Part shown: positions 13,901-25,066 of the stretch, piece by piece | Layout of the letters: the number at the start of each line of letters is the position of its first letter | Numbering within the stretch: position 1 is the first letter of the stretch | Origin: Chiua virens | Taxonomy: Eukaryota; Basidiomycota; Agaricomycetes; Boletales; Boletaceae | Assembly (NCBI GenBank): GCA_019787685.1 | Contig: JAHNUO010000004.1 | Location: 2,356,001-2,420,000 of the forward strand | DNA length: 64,000 nt | Direction of reading: 5' to 3' | The notes under the pieces: generated by a model | Databases searched by the model: none | What the model was told of the DNA's origin: nothing | The model's input: the letters and a program-made list of their open reading frames with translations, nothing else | Translations under genes and position numbers: made by a program

Positions 13901-14567
13901 CACGATTGCCAGTGTCCTTTTGGTTCCGATCGCACAACAAGTTGGAAAGAATCTCCCGGGCGGCCATGCTAACTTGTTGATTTTCCTGACGGGTTTGATT
14001 TGTTCGACGGGCATGGGTATGCCAGTGTCTGGCTTCCCTAACCAACTCGCGTACGTTGATTTTCCTTTCTCCTTGATACTTGGTTCGTACTTATACGACG
14101 CACACTTGGATCGCCAGGGTTGCGCAAGAAGACGATCTTGGTCAGGCTTATCTCACCAACGTCGATTTCCTCAAGAACGGTATTCCAGCGAGTATCATCG
14201 CGACGCTGGTGCGTGTCTTACGCGTATGGTGATGCTTGGCAGGTGCTCATCCAGGATATACCTCTGATAGGTCGTATCCACAGTGGGATACCTGCTCATG
14301 CTGGCAATCGGGCAAGTGTATTTTACTCGGGTGCTGTGGACGCTGCTGATGAGATTAGTGTTGACAGACTTTGAGATGGAGATCGAGAAATACAAGGGCA
14401 TATACCTGGACATGTTCACAGTCGTATCATTCCTTTTCGTGTGCGGGGTATTTATTTGTTGCTTGATGGTTCTTGAAAAGGATTCGTGGATGAGGACCTC
14501 TTTCCGTCAACGTCAGCGGTCATGCCAGGTGGCAAATCTGTCCTGTTGGAACACAGCGAGGGCATGA
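10988..14567 (+). CDS. SPX-domain low-affinity phosphate transporter (Pho87/Pho90/Pho91 type)
   Basis: This membrane protein imports phosphate and senses inositol pyrophosphates through its SPX domain. Exons: 10988-10998, 11050-11100, 11162-11944, 11994-12018, 12064-12531, 12580-12692, 12744-12935, 12992-13031, 13079-13129, 13186-13587, 13639-13812, 13878-14050, 14118-14208, 14271-14567, giving about 956 residues. The start MKFSSALKFNAVADWWDEYI and the helix FRKILKKYDKVTYNEAQDRY define SPX, separated by an acidic linker and a basic KRRRRKSS. The permease half (DASS/SLC13 fold) has many hydrophobic segments, with LGIALAANIGGQSSPISSPQN and STGMGMPVSGFPNQLA as the two substrate-site repeats. A 48-base in-frame stretch at 11581-11628 starts GTACGT and may be a further intron (then about 940 residues). 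The C-terminus after LLMLAIG is uncertain. Pho87, Pho90 and Pho91 cannot be told apart here. Confidence 0.93.
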
Positions 14568-14704
14568 GAATGACCCAGCCAGACGAGTTTGGGGTTGCCA
14601 GTAGAGATTGAACCACTATCCCCTAATGTCCATGTTCCCCTAAACACATCTGTAAGGACTAAACTAATACGATCTAGCAAAATTTGAACAAAAAGTATTA
14701 TCAT

Positions 14705-16473
14705 TTAAGCCAACCCAATCTCCCTCGGCACCTCAATGTTTCCCCTTACTTCGTTCTGCCCCTCGTCCGTTTCCGCGTCTTCCATCACATCCCCCTGCCC
14801 AACATCCGCGAACACAATTGGTCCTCCGGCAGCGCCGCCGCCGGATAAGGCGGACAAACCAAACCCGGTATCGATCCCGCCCACGCGTCCGCCTTGCACA
14901 TCTCGTGCATACAACTCCCGTATGCTGATGATGAATCGAGGGGTCAGCGTGTAGACAGGCACGTATTCCACGATGGCCGCTATTATCACCTGCGAACTCG
15001 TGTTTGGAATCTTTCCCGTGTCGTCGAGTAGGGTAATGAAGTTGAGCAGGAAAACACTGAGGAAATTCATCATCAACGCCTTTGGTGATTTCGTTGACAG
15101 AGAGGAGTACAAGGGACATACACAAAGAAGTAGAGACTGCCCTGTGTGATGAGTAAGTTCATGTAGCGGTTGAGTTGCCATTGCTTCGTTGCGCGGTATA
15201 GTTGAAGCGATTGTATCACGAACTGGATGATCGCAAGCAAGAATAACGCTGCACTAAACGTAATTTGCAAGATGGCAGACACTTCCGCCCAAATGGGCTG
15301 TGTGACTTCCAACGAGCAAACCGAATATTCCAGTATTTGGATGGTGACCTCTGCCGTCGTTAGTTAGCAACATACGCCTAGAATGTCCGGCCAGTGTCTG
15401 TATACCTTGTTCGATCTTCAAATTGCTGTAGATGGAAGCAGCTATCACCATGGTGATGATCTCGACGGAAAACAAGGTAAGAAGCACAGCAAAGATCAGT
15501 CTCGATCGATTGTACATTGCCCATACGCGCAGGATCATTACGACTGTAATTGCCGTCAGAAATCACATTTTCTACTACTTGAACTGCACACTCACAATCG
15601 GCTGCACCGAGGAACAGGATATATACCCAATGTTCGATAGTTTTAAGTATATCACCTTGCGAGTCACGGAGCACTCATCAATGAAGCAGATGAAGTCAGG
15701 GAGTAGTACTCACAACTGTTTAATACATATTAGTTGCGCTTTAAATGCACGACAATGAAGGTAAGCCGAATACGCACACCTATGAGTTTCACAGTTTTTC
15801 ATGTTAGCACGCTCATTGGTAATAAACTTGCCTCTGCAGGACCAGGTAGGAAAGTACTTCCGACTAGTGCTAGGGTCAACGTTTCATCATGTTATGTTTT
15901 GCACACCAAACATACGGAGGGAAGGAATGCTGGTGGATACCGGGAATCAGTATCCATTCCATGCCTTGCAACAATCATAGACTTACGCCAAAGTATAAAG
16001 ACCACAATAACGAACCTATTGACGGTGCTTAGTCCTCCTTGTAAACCCGCGAGGGAAAGAACCTTGGGAGTTTCGGTACACACCAGAACGAATAATACCG
16101 ACACCCGGGTCCACGGTTTGCTCTGCGATCTTATCAGAAACGTGGTCCCGTACCGACTCCGGAAATAGTTGTATACTAACCCAGATGAATTCTACCTTTG
16201 ATGATTCATTGGTAAGCTCCACTGGCACGTATGGTACCAAAGTGTGGTTTTTACCTCCTTTGGGAAGACAAGAACTGACAATATATAAGTTCGTACCTCA
16301 AATTGGAGGAGAATTATAGCTTACTGTAATCATACCCGACGGCAGTGAGGACTGCGACTGCAAGGATTTGTGAGACTGCTTATGTACCTACAAGTTGAAG
16401 TGCGAACGAGCATACGAGTCGCATAGTTATTCTGCTGCAAGGCCGTAAGAGCAGACTGTAGAGCAGAAGACAT
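14705..16473 (-). CDS. DUF6533-type seven-transmembrane protein, copy 1
   Basis: This is a multi-exon membrane protein of unknown function from a family expanded in Agaricomycetes. The start is at 16473 (MSSALQSALTALQQNNYAT). The N-terminal DUF6533 signature is assembled from very short exons: VLTAVGYDY, LVFPKEVEFIW near 16190, and KPWTRVSVLFVLVRY near 16010-16110. Later segments are MILRVWAMYNRSRLIF (about 15430-15540), a long hydrophobic stretch, LYRATKQWQLNRYMNLL (about 15150-15220), and a C-terminal membrane segment ending VEYVPVYTLTPRFIISIREL. An acidic tail follows, with the family-shared FADV. It converges on the transporter gene with only 137 bases between stop codons. Exon borders in the middle are not fully resolved. 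A receptor-like role is only a guess from topology. Confidence 0.75.
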
Positions 16474-18731
16474 GGTTTCGATGCCTTTGAACTGAGTGAC
16501 AGTCGGAAGAGGACAAATAGGAAGGAGGACTTAGTCCGACGCTCGGAGTATGCATGTTTATTATAAGGCCGCAGTATTCATTTTGTGGTGCGGTGATCGT
16601 TGATTCGGACATGGCAATGATAAACATTACGGCACTGATGGGGTTGAAACCTGATGAACGTTAGCTTGAGGAATTTGAACGCATACTTGCTTTCCAAATT
16701 GGCCAGCATCAGATTGAATCAATCACCGTGGATGACATAAATAAATACAATCGAACCTACATAGAGGCCCGGGGAGGGACTCGTTGCTCAATATTGTGGT
16801 CGGGACTAACGTTGCCTCAAGATTGATTAGTTGTTCTCGACGCCCATCATGTCCCTGCGATTATGAACGCCACTTGCGTCTGCAAGCTCCACACCTTGAA
16901 GGTGCGAATAGTTTACTCTTCCAGGGAACTGCGCGTATTCCTTTTTTTTCCGCGGCGACGAAGAATGGCTTTATTCGTGCATCTGTCTCGAGGTGAGTAC
17001 GCAGCAAGTCTCAGGGAAATGTACGAGTTTCACCGTTTTATGACATGATCATGTTCACTTGATATCATGATCAGGTCAACTTGCGTTAAAAATAACTTTT
17101 ACTGTGGCGGTGACCGCATCAAGTATATTGCCAACACCACTTCTGATGATCACCACAAGCGGTGATTATGACGTTAAAACACGCACGGGGATCGGAGCAT
17201 GTAGACATCGCATGGACAAAGCATTCAAGAAGCAGGGATGCTGGAGAATACAAATGTCAGAATCTTGTAGATGCGGCAAGGTACGTGACGCTGAGTCACG
17301 GATTCACACTACCCACCTGTCAGGATCACTAGCCTGAGAACCCGCGGCTCTCGCACAATGTTGGACGCTAGAATAGACAAGCTCGACGCTAGGGAAAGGC
17401 AGGAGGGACGAGCGGAGCGGCTATATACATGATCGAGCAGACGCGGTTTGTAGCATACATACGTATGCACGCCGTTATGGTCTCTCATGACATTGCCTCC
17501 AAAGCATTCGCCACACGACAATGAAGCATGCAAACATGAGCGTGGACAGGGTTATGATCGGGTCCTGAACCATGGATAGAAGATTTTTAAGCAGAGATTC
17601 AGACTGCCAGCGTAGCCCCATGGTGAGCCTGGTCCATCGACGAGGTGGACGTGAAATAAAGTTGGGAGTTTTCGAGTTAGACTCGTAGGGTAGTAGCTCG
17701 CCGTGTGTAGGAGGGTGAGTGGTTGCGAAGCGAGACTCCGAGGAGAGCGAGAGGCGGCCACAGTTTACATAAGCGTAAGCACATCGTTCACTGCCAGTAC
17801 TAGTGTACCGTAGTTTTTACGTTAGTGATTCCACGAGTGACAACAATTAAGTTTTTCTAGAACAATTACAGTCATCCATCGGCACTTGAAACACCAAAAC
17901 TGTGAGGTCTGTAGCAATCACAATTTCGAGATCCAACGAGATCAGCTTAGTAGATCATGTAGTTATGTATTCCTACTTGTAGCTGAGGAATTTTGAGGGG
18001 ACTATAATAGAACGATTCCGTGGTGAACGAGTGCAGAAAATTTCGGGCGTTATCGTCAAACCCTGGCACTTGAAACAGTACAAAAATGGTATATCTTGAA
18101 AGATTAATAAGCGAAGATAATCGCCATTAATTATCAGCAACTGACTCGTCCTCGCAACTCCTCGTTGTAAGTCTGTTGAAGCTCACAGTTTCATTGTTTT
18201 CACGCTTCCTCCACTTCTTTCCAGGCTGTGTTGAGCACTAAGACTGTGCCTCTTTTTGTGCTTGCTGCATTTCCCGTTCGCTTTGCGGCTTGTTTGGCCA
18301 CGTGTTCCCACACACGGAGTTGGAAATTCTACCCATAAGTAGCAAAAAGTAGCTTACATAATTTCCCGATAAGACAATGATAAGGTCGAAGTGCTCATTG
18401 TCAGACAAGCACAACCGGCATTGTTCTGGCAGAAGAAATAAAATTTCTTCATTAAATTACTCATTGCAGGTATGTTTCTAAGAGTCATATGTAAGTGTCA
18501 ATTGTCATGTCATTTTATGTAAGTAAGAAAGTCGGACGCGGGAACTTGAAGTTGAAGTTTTTCTCAAAACTGTGTCCATTTAAGTTGACAAGACAGGATA
18601 TATATTCGTATGTACTGTACTGATGTTACAGTGATGTATGTACCTGCATACAGGACGATTCGTTAGCATATCCCTGCCTTCGGCGCCAGTCACCACAGAA
18701 ACTGCTGAATCCTAGCTCATTACTGGCATGT
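16474..18731. other. Spacer between DUF6533 copies 1 and 2
   Basis: There is no supportable gene in this stretch. It should hold the promoter of copy 1 at the left and the terminator of copy 2 at the right. Frames are short and AT content rises around 17800-18650. I could not find a remnant of another family copy here, although a diverged one could escape reading by eye. Confidence 0.4.
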
Positions 18732-20482
18732 TCATAACATATTCATCGTAATTTCCATCGGTATCTCTTCACTGTTCTCCGAGTCCTCTGAGTCGCTCCG
18801 CATGACATCCGCGAATTTGATAGGCACCACGCCATTGGTGCATCTGTATAACGACCAGAAGCTTAAGCCGAACCCAGTGTCGAGCCCGTTTTTGTTGCTG
18901 ACTTGAAGACTACTGTGAGCATACATCTTCCGTATGCTAACGATGAATCGAGGCGCAAGCGTATACAATGGAACCAACTCCAAGATGAACAGCAAGGTCA
19001 GCTGCCATCCCCCATCCGGAATTCTGTCCAAGAAAAACAGTATATTGACAATGTTATACAGAAGGATTCTGCGACGAGAGATGCAGTTAGTTTGTATTTC
19101 AATTTACACACTGGCACGTGCCATAGGTTGAGAGGATAGAGAGGAGAAAGAACTTACGCCAAGAAATAGGCAATGCCCTGCTTGACGAGCAGATTCATAT
19201 ATCGATTTGGTTGCCACTGCTTTGTCGCGTGGTACATTTGAAGCGACTGTCGCACGAATTGGCCAGCCGCAAGCATACACATTACAGCACCAAGTGTGAC
19301 TCGGAAACCGATAGCCACACCCGTCCAAATGAGTGAGGCATCAATCCTCAACATGCAATATGATAGATCCCCCATATGTAAAATAATCGCTAGGTGACAG
19401 CAAGTCAGTAATTATGTTAACCCAACTGACTTTCAAACAGTCAGCGTCTACGCACCCGACGTATTCGCTGAGGTGATGGCCATTGCAAGGATCATCGAGA
19501 TGATCTCAATACAAAGAAATGCGAGAAGGGTATAGAGGATTTTTTTTGATCGACCATACATTGCCCATAAACGGAGGATCATCGCGACTGCAGTAATCAT
19601 CATCTCGGTTTACTTATTCAGATACTGAATTGAACAGCAACCCACCATCGGCTGCGCCCATGAAGAAAAGGAAGGCCCAGGAATTCATATTGGTACCAAT
19701 GACACCTTGAGTGTCCATGAACAGTGTAAACAGGTGAACTTTGGGAGAGTATGCTTACAACTGGTAGAGAAATATCAGATGCGTTGACGTCAGATGAAAC
19801 CAAGAATACGTACATCTATGAGGAGAGGTGTAGACCTATTTGGTAGGCATGGGGATAGGAAGGAAAGTACCTTTGCGATAGCAGGAAGGAATGTAGTTCT
19901 CACTTTAGGCAATGTCATAGTTCGATCAACTTCGATACTGAATGCAAGACATACTCATTGTAAGAAATCTGGTGAACTTGTAGTGTTAGCATCCAACACA
20001 CGCCTAATAACAACCTATCGACGCACATGAGGCCAAGAAGGCCAACATAACGGACCTTCAATATTTGTTCGTTCACAGTAGATTATTCTCAATCTTCAAT
20101 ACATACAAGAATAAATAACATTGTCATCCACGTCCAGCGCTTGTTCTGTAGTCTTGTCAGGAAGTTTTTGTCTCGACAAACGTGTTCACTGACCCAAATG
20201 TATTCAACCTACGTGGATTGTCAGTAATGATTATATGTTACAAGAGGTGAAGGGCATTACTTCGTTTGAAAACGTAAGGACTGTCCATATCACAGAAAAG
20301 TCAGTACGTCGCATTGGACAGAACACCTTCGAGCTCACCGTAATCATATCCGACGGCAGTGAGGACGATGACTATAATAAAGTTATAGTGGTGACTCCCA
20401 AAGTGAGGAAGAGCATACGAGACATATAGTTGTCCAGCTCGATGTCTGCCAGAGGGAGTGGAATGGGTGGAGCAGTAAACAT
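18732..20482 (-). CDS. DUF6533-type seven-transmembrane protein, copy 2
   Basis: This is a paralogue of the genes on both sides, on the same strand. The start at 20482 begins MFTAPPIPLPLADIELDNYM. Small spliced exons give VLTAVGYDY, LTFSNEVEYIW and NKRWTWMTMLFILVRYVGLL, the DUF6533 core. Then come MILRLWAMYGRSKKILYTLL (about 19480-19590), QMYHATKQWQPNRYMNLLVK (about 19180-19250) and the last exon with LLFILELVPLYTLAPRFIVS. The tail contains FADVMRSDSEDSENSEEIP and ends at 18732. Introns keep the same places as in copies 1 and 4. Sequence similarity to copy 4 is high even inside introns, for example 19675-19790 against 26012-26130, which points to recent duplication. Function is unknown. Confidence 0.75.
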
Positions 20483-20558
20483 AATCTATCAGTAGAAAGT
20501 GCGCGGGAGGAAATCAGAAAAGCCCACTATAAGAGGGGCGAGGACGGATATCTAAAAA

Positions 20559-21060
20559 GAGGCTCTCATAAGATCAAAGTTTATTCCCGCAATCATTATG
20601 GCCACTTACTTAGTCTAAAGTTGGCACTAGGGCAGTGTTTGGCTCGGCCACAGCCGTAAACGTGACTGAATACATCAACGTTAGTCCTACGTTTTCTGGC
20701 CCCCTAACTGCGACATTACCACACGGCAATCGAACGGTGATGGAAACAGAACGCAGCTCTGAGCAAGCGAGAGGATTTCAGAGTGGAAAACAGCCTCCAC
20801 TGGAGCTGCCTTCAATATAGATTTAGACGACACCGTGTGTGTTGATATAAGTCTCGATTTCTTACAGCGATTGAAAAAGCCATTTCCTTCAGGTTTCATC
20901 GAGGCCCAGCCTATCAACGGAGCCTGGGCCTGATTGTGTGGGAAGATTGGCAAGGCCACAAGATTTGACAATGAAACAGGTGACCTATCTCATGTTCGAG
21001 TTGAGTAAGCCCATCGTGAAGAGTCTAAGAGTGGTTCGAAAATGGTTAAGAACCTGTGGT
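20559..21060. repeat. Duplicated flanking sequence, first copy
   Basis: Sequence upstream of copy 2 reappears, diverged, upstream of copy 4. AGGCTCTCATAAGATCAAAG at about 20565 resembles 26895-26945 and 27012-27063. The block around GTGTGGGAAGATTGGCAAGG (about 20935-21050) resembles 27607-27700 and, more weakly, 28018-28120. This suggests that the unit duplicated in the array included the gene plus upstream DNA. Confidence 0.5.
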
Positions 21061-21820
21061 TGTTACTACTACCCCGGAAGTGGACGCCTGGAACGCCTTG
21101 GAAACAGGTGTCAAACTTGAAACAATAGAGCAAGATACTTAGTTTGAACTTTATACTAAGACAGTGGCTCTCGTTCGTAAGATTCTGAAAACCCTTCTGC
21201 CCTGTCCAACGGCTGTGGCACTGCTACAACGGCGATTGTGCTCATTGATGACATTGAGAGTAACGAGAAAGCCTGGGAGATGTGTGAGGGGTAGCATTGA
21301 TGGAGGTGGCGAGGCGAGATGGGGGCGGCTGGTGCCTGGTGAACTTGAATGAACCTGCCAGTGTCTATCCGAGTCGTATCCAAGTCTTTTTTGCTATGCG
21401 TCACCAGCTCCTGAACAATAAGTCGTTGGTACCTGGAAACAGGCCCATCATGGCATTAGAACAGCAAAGACTAGCGCTATGATACAGGGTAGAATAAGTA
21501 CATAAGTAGCATCTTGGGCACTGACTAGTAGGTGCTGACTTTGGATTAACTTTGGACAAAAGTAAGTTCGCGTAGCTGTGCGTCATTGACATGGCGAGCA
21601 TGTCACATTATGGATATTTTCAAAGGTCTTGGTCAGTTCTCTTCATTTTTTATACCTGACGGACAATGAGGTCAGTCGCGTTTGACGCACCATACTTTGA
21701 CATTCGAGGTATGTAGGAGTTCGGTTCGGGGTGCCAGTGAAAACACCGTAGGAAAAAAGGTCATCAAGTGCCAAACTTGACTCTGAATCCGACTCTGACA
21801 TCCTTGCGACTTCCTCTAGT

Positions 21821-23812
21821 TCAATCCTCTCTTCCACTTCCTGTGTCTTCAACATCCACAAACGCGATCGTCGGCACACCAAACCCTCGGTAGGGTGACG
21901 ACGACAGCGTCCACCGGCCGAACCTAGCGTTGGTGTCACCTTCACTTCCGACTCGCACGTCCCTTGAGATCAACTCACGCACTTTAATGACGAATCGCGG
22001 GGTGAGAGCGTATGCGACGATCTGCGTGAGGGGCAACGCGACCTCCTGCGCTTCTCCCACCGTAAGCTGTCCAGAGAGGGGCGCACGCTGGTGTAGTGAG
22101 GTACGAGCGGAGCCAAAGTGCAAGATCTTCGGACAAGCGACGCAAGCGGGAGGCACCGCTTCCTGCGCTTTTGTCTTCCTGGCAGCGCTCGCTGCTCGCC
22201 CTCGCCCATTTCAGCGCACCTCGGTTTCAGCGCAGCGCTGACATCCGTGCCAGTGGTGGAGGTCCATTTTGTTTTTCCCATGACTGGCCAATCACGCGCC
22301 TACCGTCACGACACACTGGCAATACCCAATCATGGCCTCGACCGAGGCTGGCGCCAGCTACGCCACACACCCAGCCTCGCACTCGTTCACCCCTCCTCCC
22401 TGACACTGTCACAGGTCCGAGTGAGCCCGACGCCTGGGTGCCATACCCCGTCTTGCGCCCGTTCCGATTCATCCAGGCTGTCATGCGCTCAACGCTCAGT
22501 CTCACGTTCACTTTCCCTCCTCCCTGACGCCGCCTTAGGACCGAGCGAGGCAGCCGCGCACCTGAGGCCTGGGTGCCACGCCCCGTCATGCGCCTATTTC
22601 ACCCAGCTGCCGTGCCCTTAGCGCCCAGCTTCACATTTCCCCATCCATCCCTCCCTGGAATCCAGTTTGAGGCTGTCGCGCAGCTGACGTCTGGCCATCT
22701 TTCGTGCCCGCTCTACCCCGCCAAGGCTGTATGGCCCCCTACTGCCCAGCCTTGGCACATTTCCACTTCCCTCCTACTTGCCGGGTATGCCGCTTCGCGT
22801 TCTGCGCGTCGGTCGCTTCGAATATTGTGGGGAACAGCTCGTGCATACCCAGCAGCTCGGTCTCCTGTCCTGGGCCGGCGAGTGCTTCGCGCTCTCGCCC
22901 AACGCTCGCCCACCTTCGCCCACCTTCTCCCACTCACAGCTCAAGGAGCGATGTCCAAAGAGTCCCAATACGTTGACAATGGTAAACGCAAAGAAGCTTT
23001 ATCGTGGGGAAAGCTATTGTTATCACTCTGGACAGAGATGGACGAGGGGGAATATTATTAAGAACAGGGGACATACGCGAGAAAGTAAAGTATACCCTGC
23101 TTGACGAACAGGTTGACATCGATTCGGCTGCCATCGGTTGGTTGTGCGGTACATTTGAAGTGACTGCCTCGTGAATTGGAAGACTGCAAGCATGCACACG
23201 ATGATATTGTGTGAGAGCTGCAAAGTGGTCCCCACTTGGCAACATCCAGATCATTGGCATGGCTTGCGTGCTGCAAATTCTCCAAGTTGCATGATGACCG
23301 CTGAACGAATTGGTTTGTATAACGCACAAGTTTATTTGGCAGAGCGTTGACCTACCTAGCATATTTGTAGGATCACTGTAGATGGCAGCAGAATTCGTGC
23401 AGGAGATGACCTCAAGGAGAAACAAAACAAGGAGGATGCGAAGGATGTGTTTCGACCGATTAATTGCCCATACACGGAGAATCATCATGACTGCCGTCAT
23501 GACACATATAAGCTGTGTTTGTCTTTTCAAAAAGTGAACTACAGAGCTCACCATCAGCTGCACCAAACGCGATCTCGACGATTTGACCTTGATATGTGCA
23601 GATTAGACTCATCACGAAGAAAAATGTTCGTGTCAGAGTGCTTGCAACTTGAAGGGAAGCATTTTGTACCAAACGGTGAGAGTGCAACTTACTTCTTTCG
23701 AAAACGTAAGGACTGACAATGAAAAAAATCTGTTGGCACTGTATCTCTGCTATAGAATTCATCGCTCACCGTGATCATACACGAGGGCAGTGTTGACAGC
23801 AACTGCGATTAG
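21821..23812 (-). pseudogene. Broken DUF6533-type copy 3
   Basis: Pieces of the same family occur in the correct order but cannot make a full protein. The first recognisable exon (AVNTALVYDH, near 23775-23812) lacks a usable start; the counterpart of the first exon upstream is decayed with stop codons. The exons encoding the VEYIW and RWTWM segments are missing: the sequence passes from LTFSKE straight to GAADVMMILRVWAINRSKHI (about 23440-23560). A degraded QMYRTTNRWQPNRC segment follows at 23125-23160. The last exon is split: VNVLGLFGHRSL at about 22945-22985 and ALTPRFVIKVRELISRD at about 21960-22010 are about 0.9 kb apart, with GC-rich repetitive DNA between. The residual FVDVEDTGSGRED end matches the intact copies. 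An expressed truncated product is possible but nothing supports it. Confidence 0.7.
22320..22800. repeat. GC-rich degenerate tandem repeat, units about 122-135 bp
   Basis: At least three related units can be aligned by eye. Landmarks recur at 22391 and 22515 (CCCTCCTCCCTGAC, spacing 124). GCCTGGGTGCCA recurs at 22432 and 22567 (spacing 135). A CCCAGCTTCACATTTCC-like block recurs near 22490, 22620 and 22745. The array is much richer in G+C than the AT-rich DUF6533 genes around it and sits inside the last exon region of copy 3. The outer limits blur into similar diverged sequence from about 22030 to 22930. Confidence 0.6.
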
Positions 23813-25066
23813 AGTAAGTTCATGACATCGACTTCTAATAAAAGCAAATGAGCACACAAGTCCAGCAGTTATTCCGCCAAATGCTAGAGAATACTAGCTG
23901 CGAGGGAGTAGACTATACAGTCCAGATGATCGCGTGCTGAAAGGCAACTGGGAGCATACATACTATCAGACAGGAGGGGTACACATCTGCTTTCCATGGT
24001 AGCAGGCTGTCATATTTATATGCATCAGAGACTCGAAGAGCGAAATATGATTAATACGTGCCAGTGAACCCCACCTGATGGTGAAGTACTGTTTCAGGCG
24101 TAGACCATACCAGTAGGAACACCCCACAAACTTGGTAGGCACGTGCGTGGGGGCAGCATGACCGTTTCGATCCACTTACTCTGTCACGAATCAATTAGCT
24201 AAGAAAATAGTGGGGGGAGAATTGATGATAGTTACTGCGCGAAAACGTAGGTTAATGAAACTGAGGCTAGTAGAGCCCCATCTTTCGAATTACCGACAAT
24301 CCGAGCGCATGACCTAATGACTCGGAGTAGATCAAAGATATACCTACAGTCTGATTCAAGTTGTCCGAGAGCAGTGGGTCGGTGCTGGTTGCAAGTCGCT
24401 CGCTTCGTGTCACGAAGCTAAGTGAGGAGGCGGTTATGCAAATTTTCACTTGGTATGTACCTTTGAAATCATTCAAGATTTTAAGTTTCCCTCCCTGGAT
24501 TACCAGTGAAGTTACCATACTTTCTTGATGTAATATCTGTGCATCACCGTTGGCCTCATCATGTTTCCGATGGTTGTTGCATGCGTGATTGACAAGTCAT
24601 CCGATCTGAGGTCGCCGGGAGTCAACGGAGTGCCACTCACCAACTTGAAGTATGTGCACCAGTACCAGTGGTCTCTCGTCGGATAGCATCCAAACCTTCA
24701 AGTACTGATGAACTGGTGAATACAGTCCCCAGCAGAGTATCGGGTGCCCCTCTTGTGGTCCACTGTGGTCCTACTACATTTTCGCCATGTACCGCACGAT
24801 GATGTGCGAAGCATGTTCAAGAAGCAGGAAAAAAAAAAAGTCGAAAGAAAGCGCTTCTCAGGCCATGGCAAATGAAAAAGGAAACACATGGAATAGTAGA
24901 GGACCCTTGACCCGAGTCGACGCTACAACTTGGTCCATTGAACGGGAAAGGACAGTGGTATCCGTATAGGAAGTAGTACACATACATATGTGGGTTCTTC
25001 GGCGCCATGATGGCAACAAAAATAATTATAAGTTAGCCCCCTTGGTACATCCACCAATTCAGACCC
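23813..25066. other. Spacer between DUF6533 copies 3 and 4
   Basis: No supportable gene. A run of twelve A residues begins near 24829 (plus-strand A tract). Short frames on both strands carry no recognisable motif. The right end should contain the 3' end of copy 4. Confidence 0.4.
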
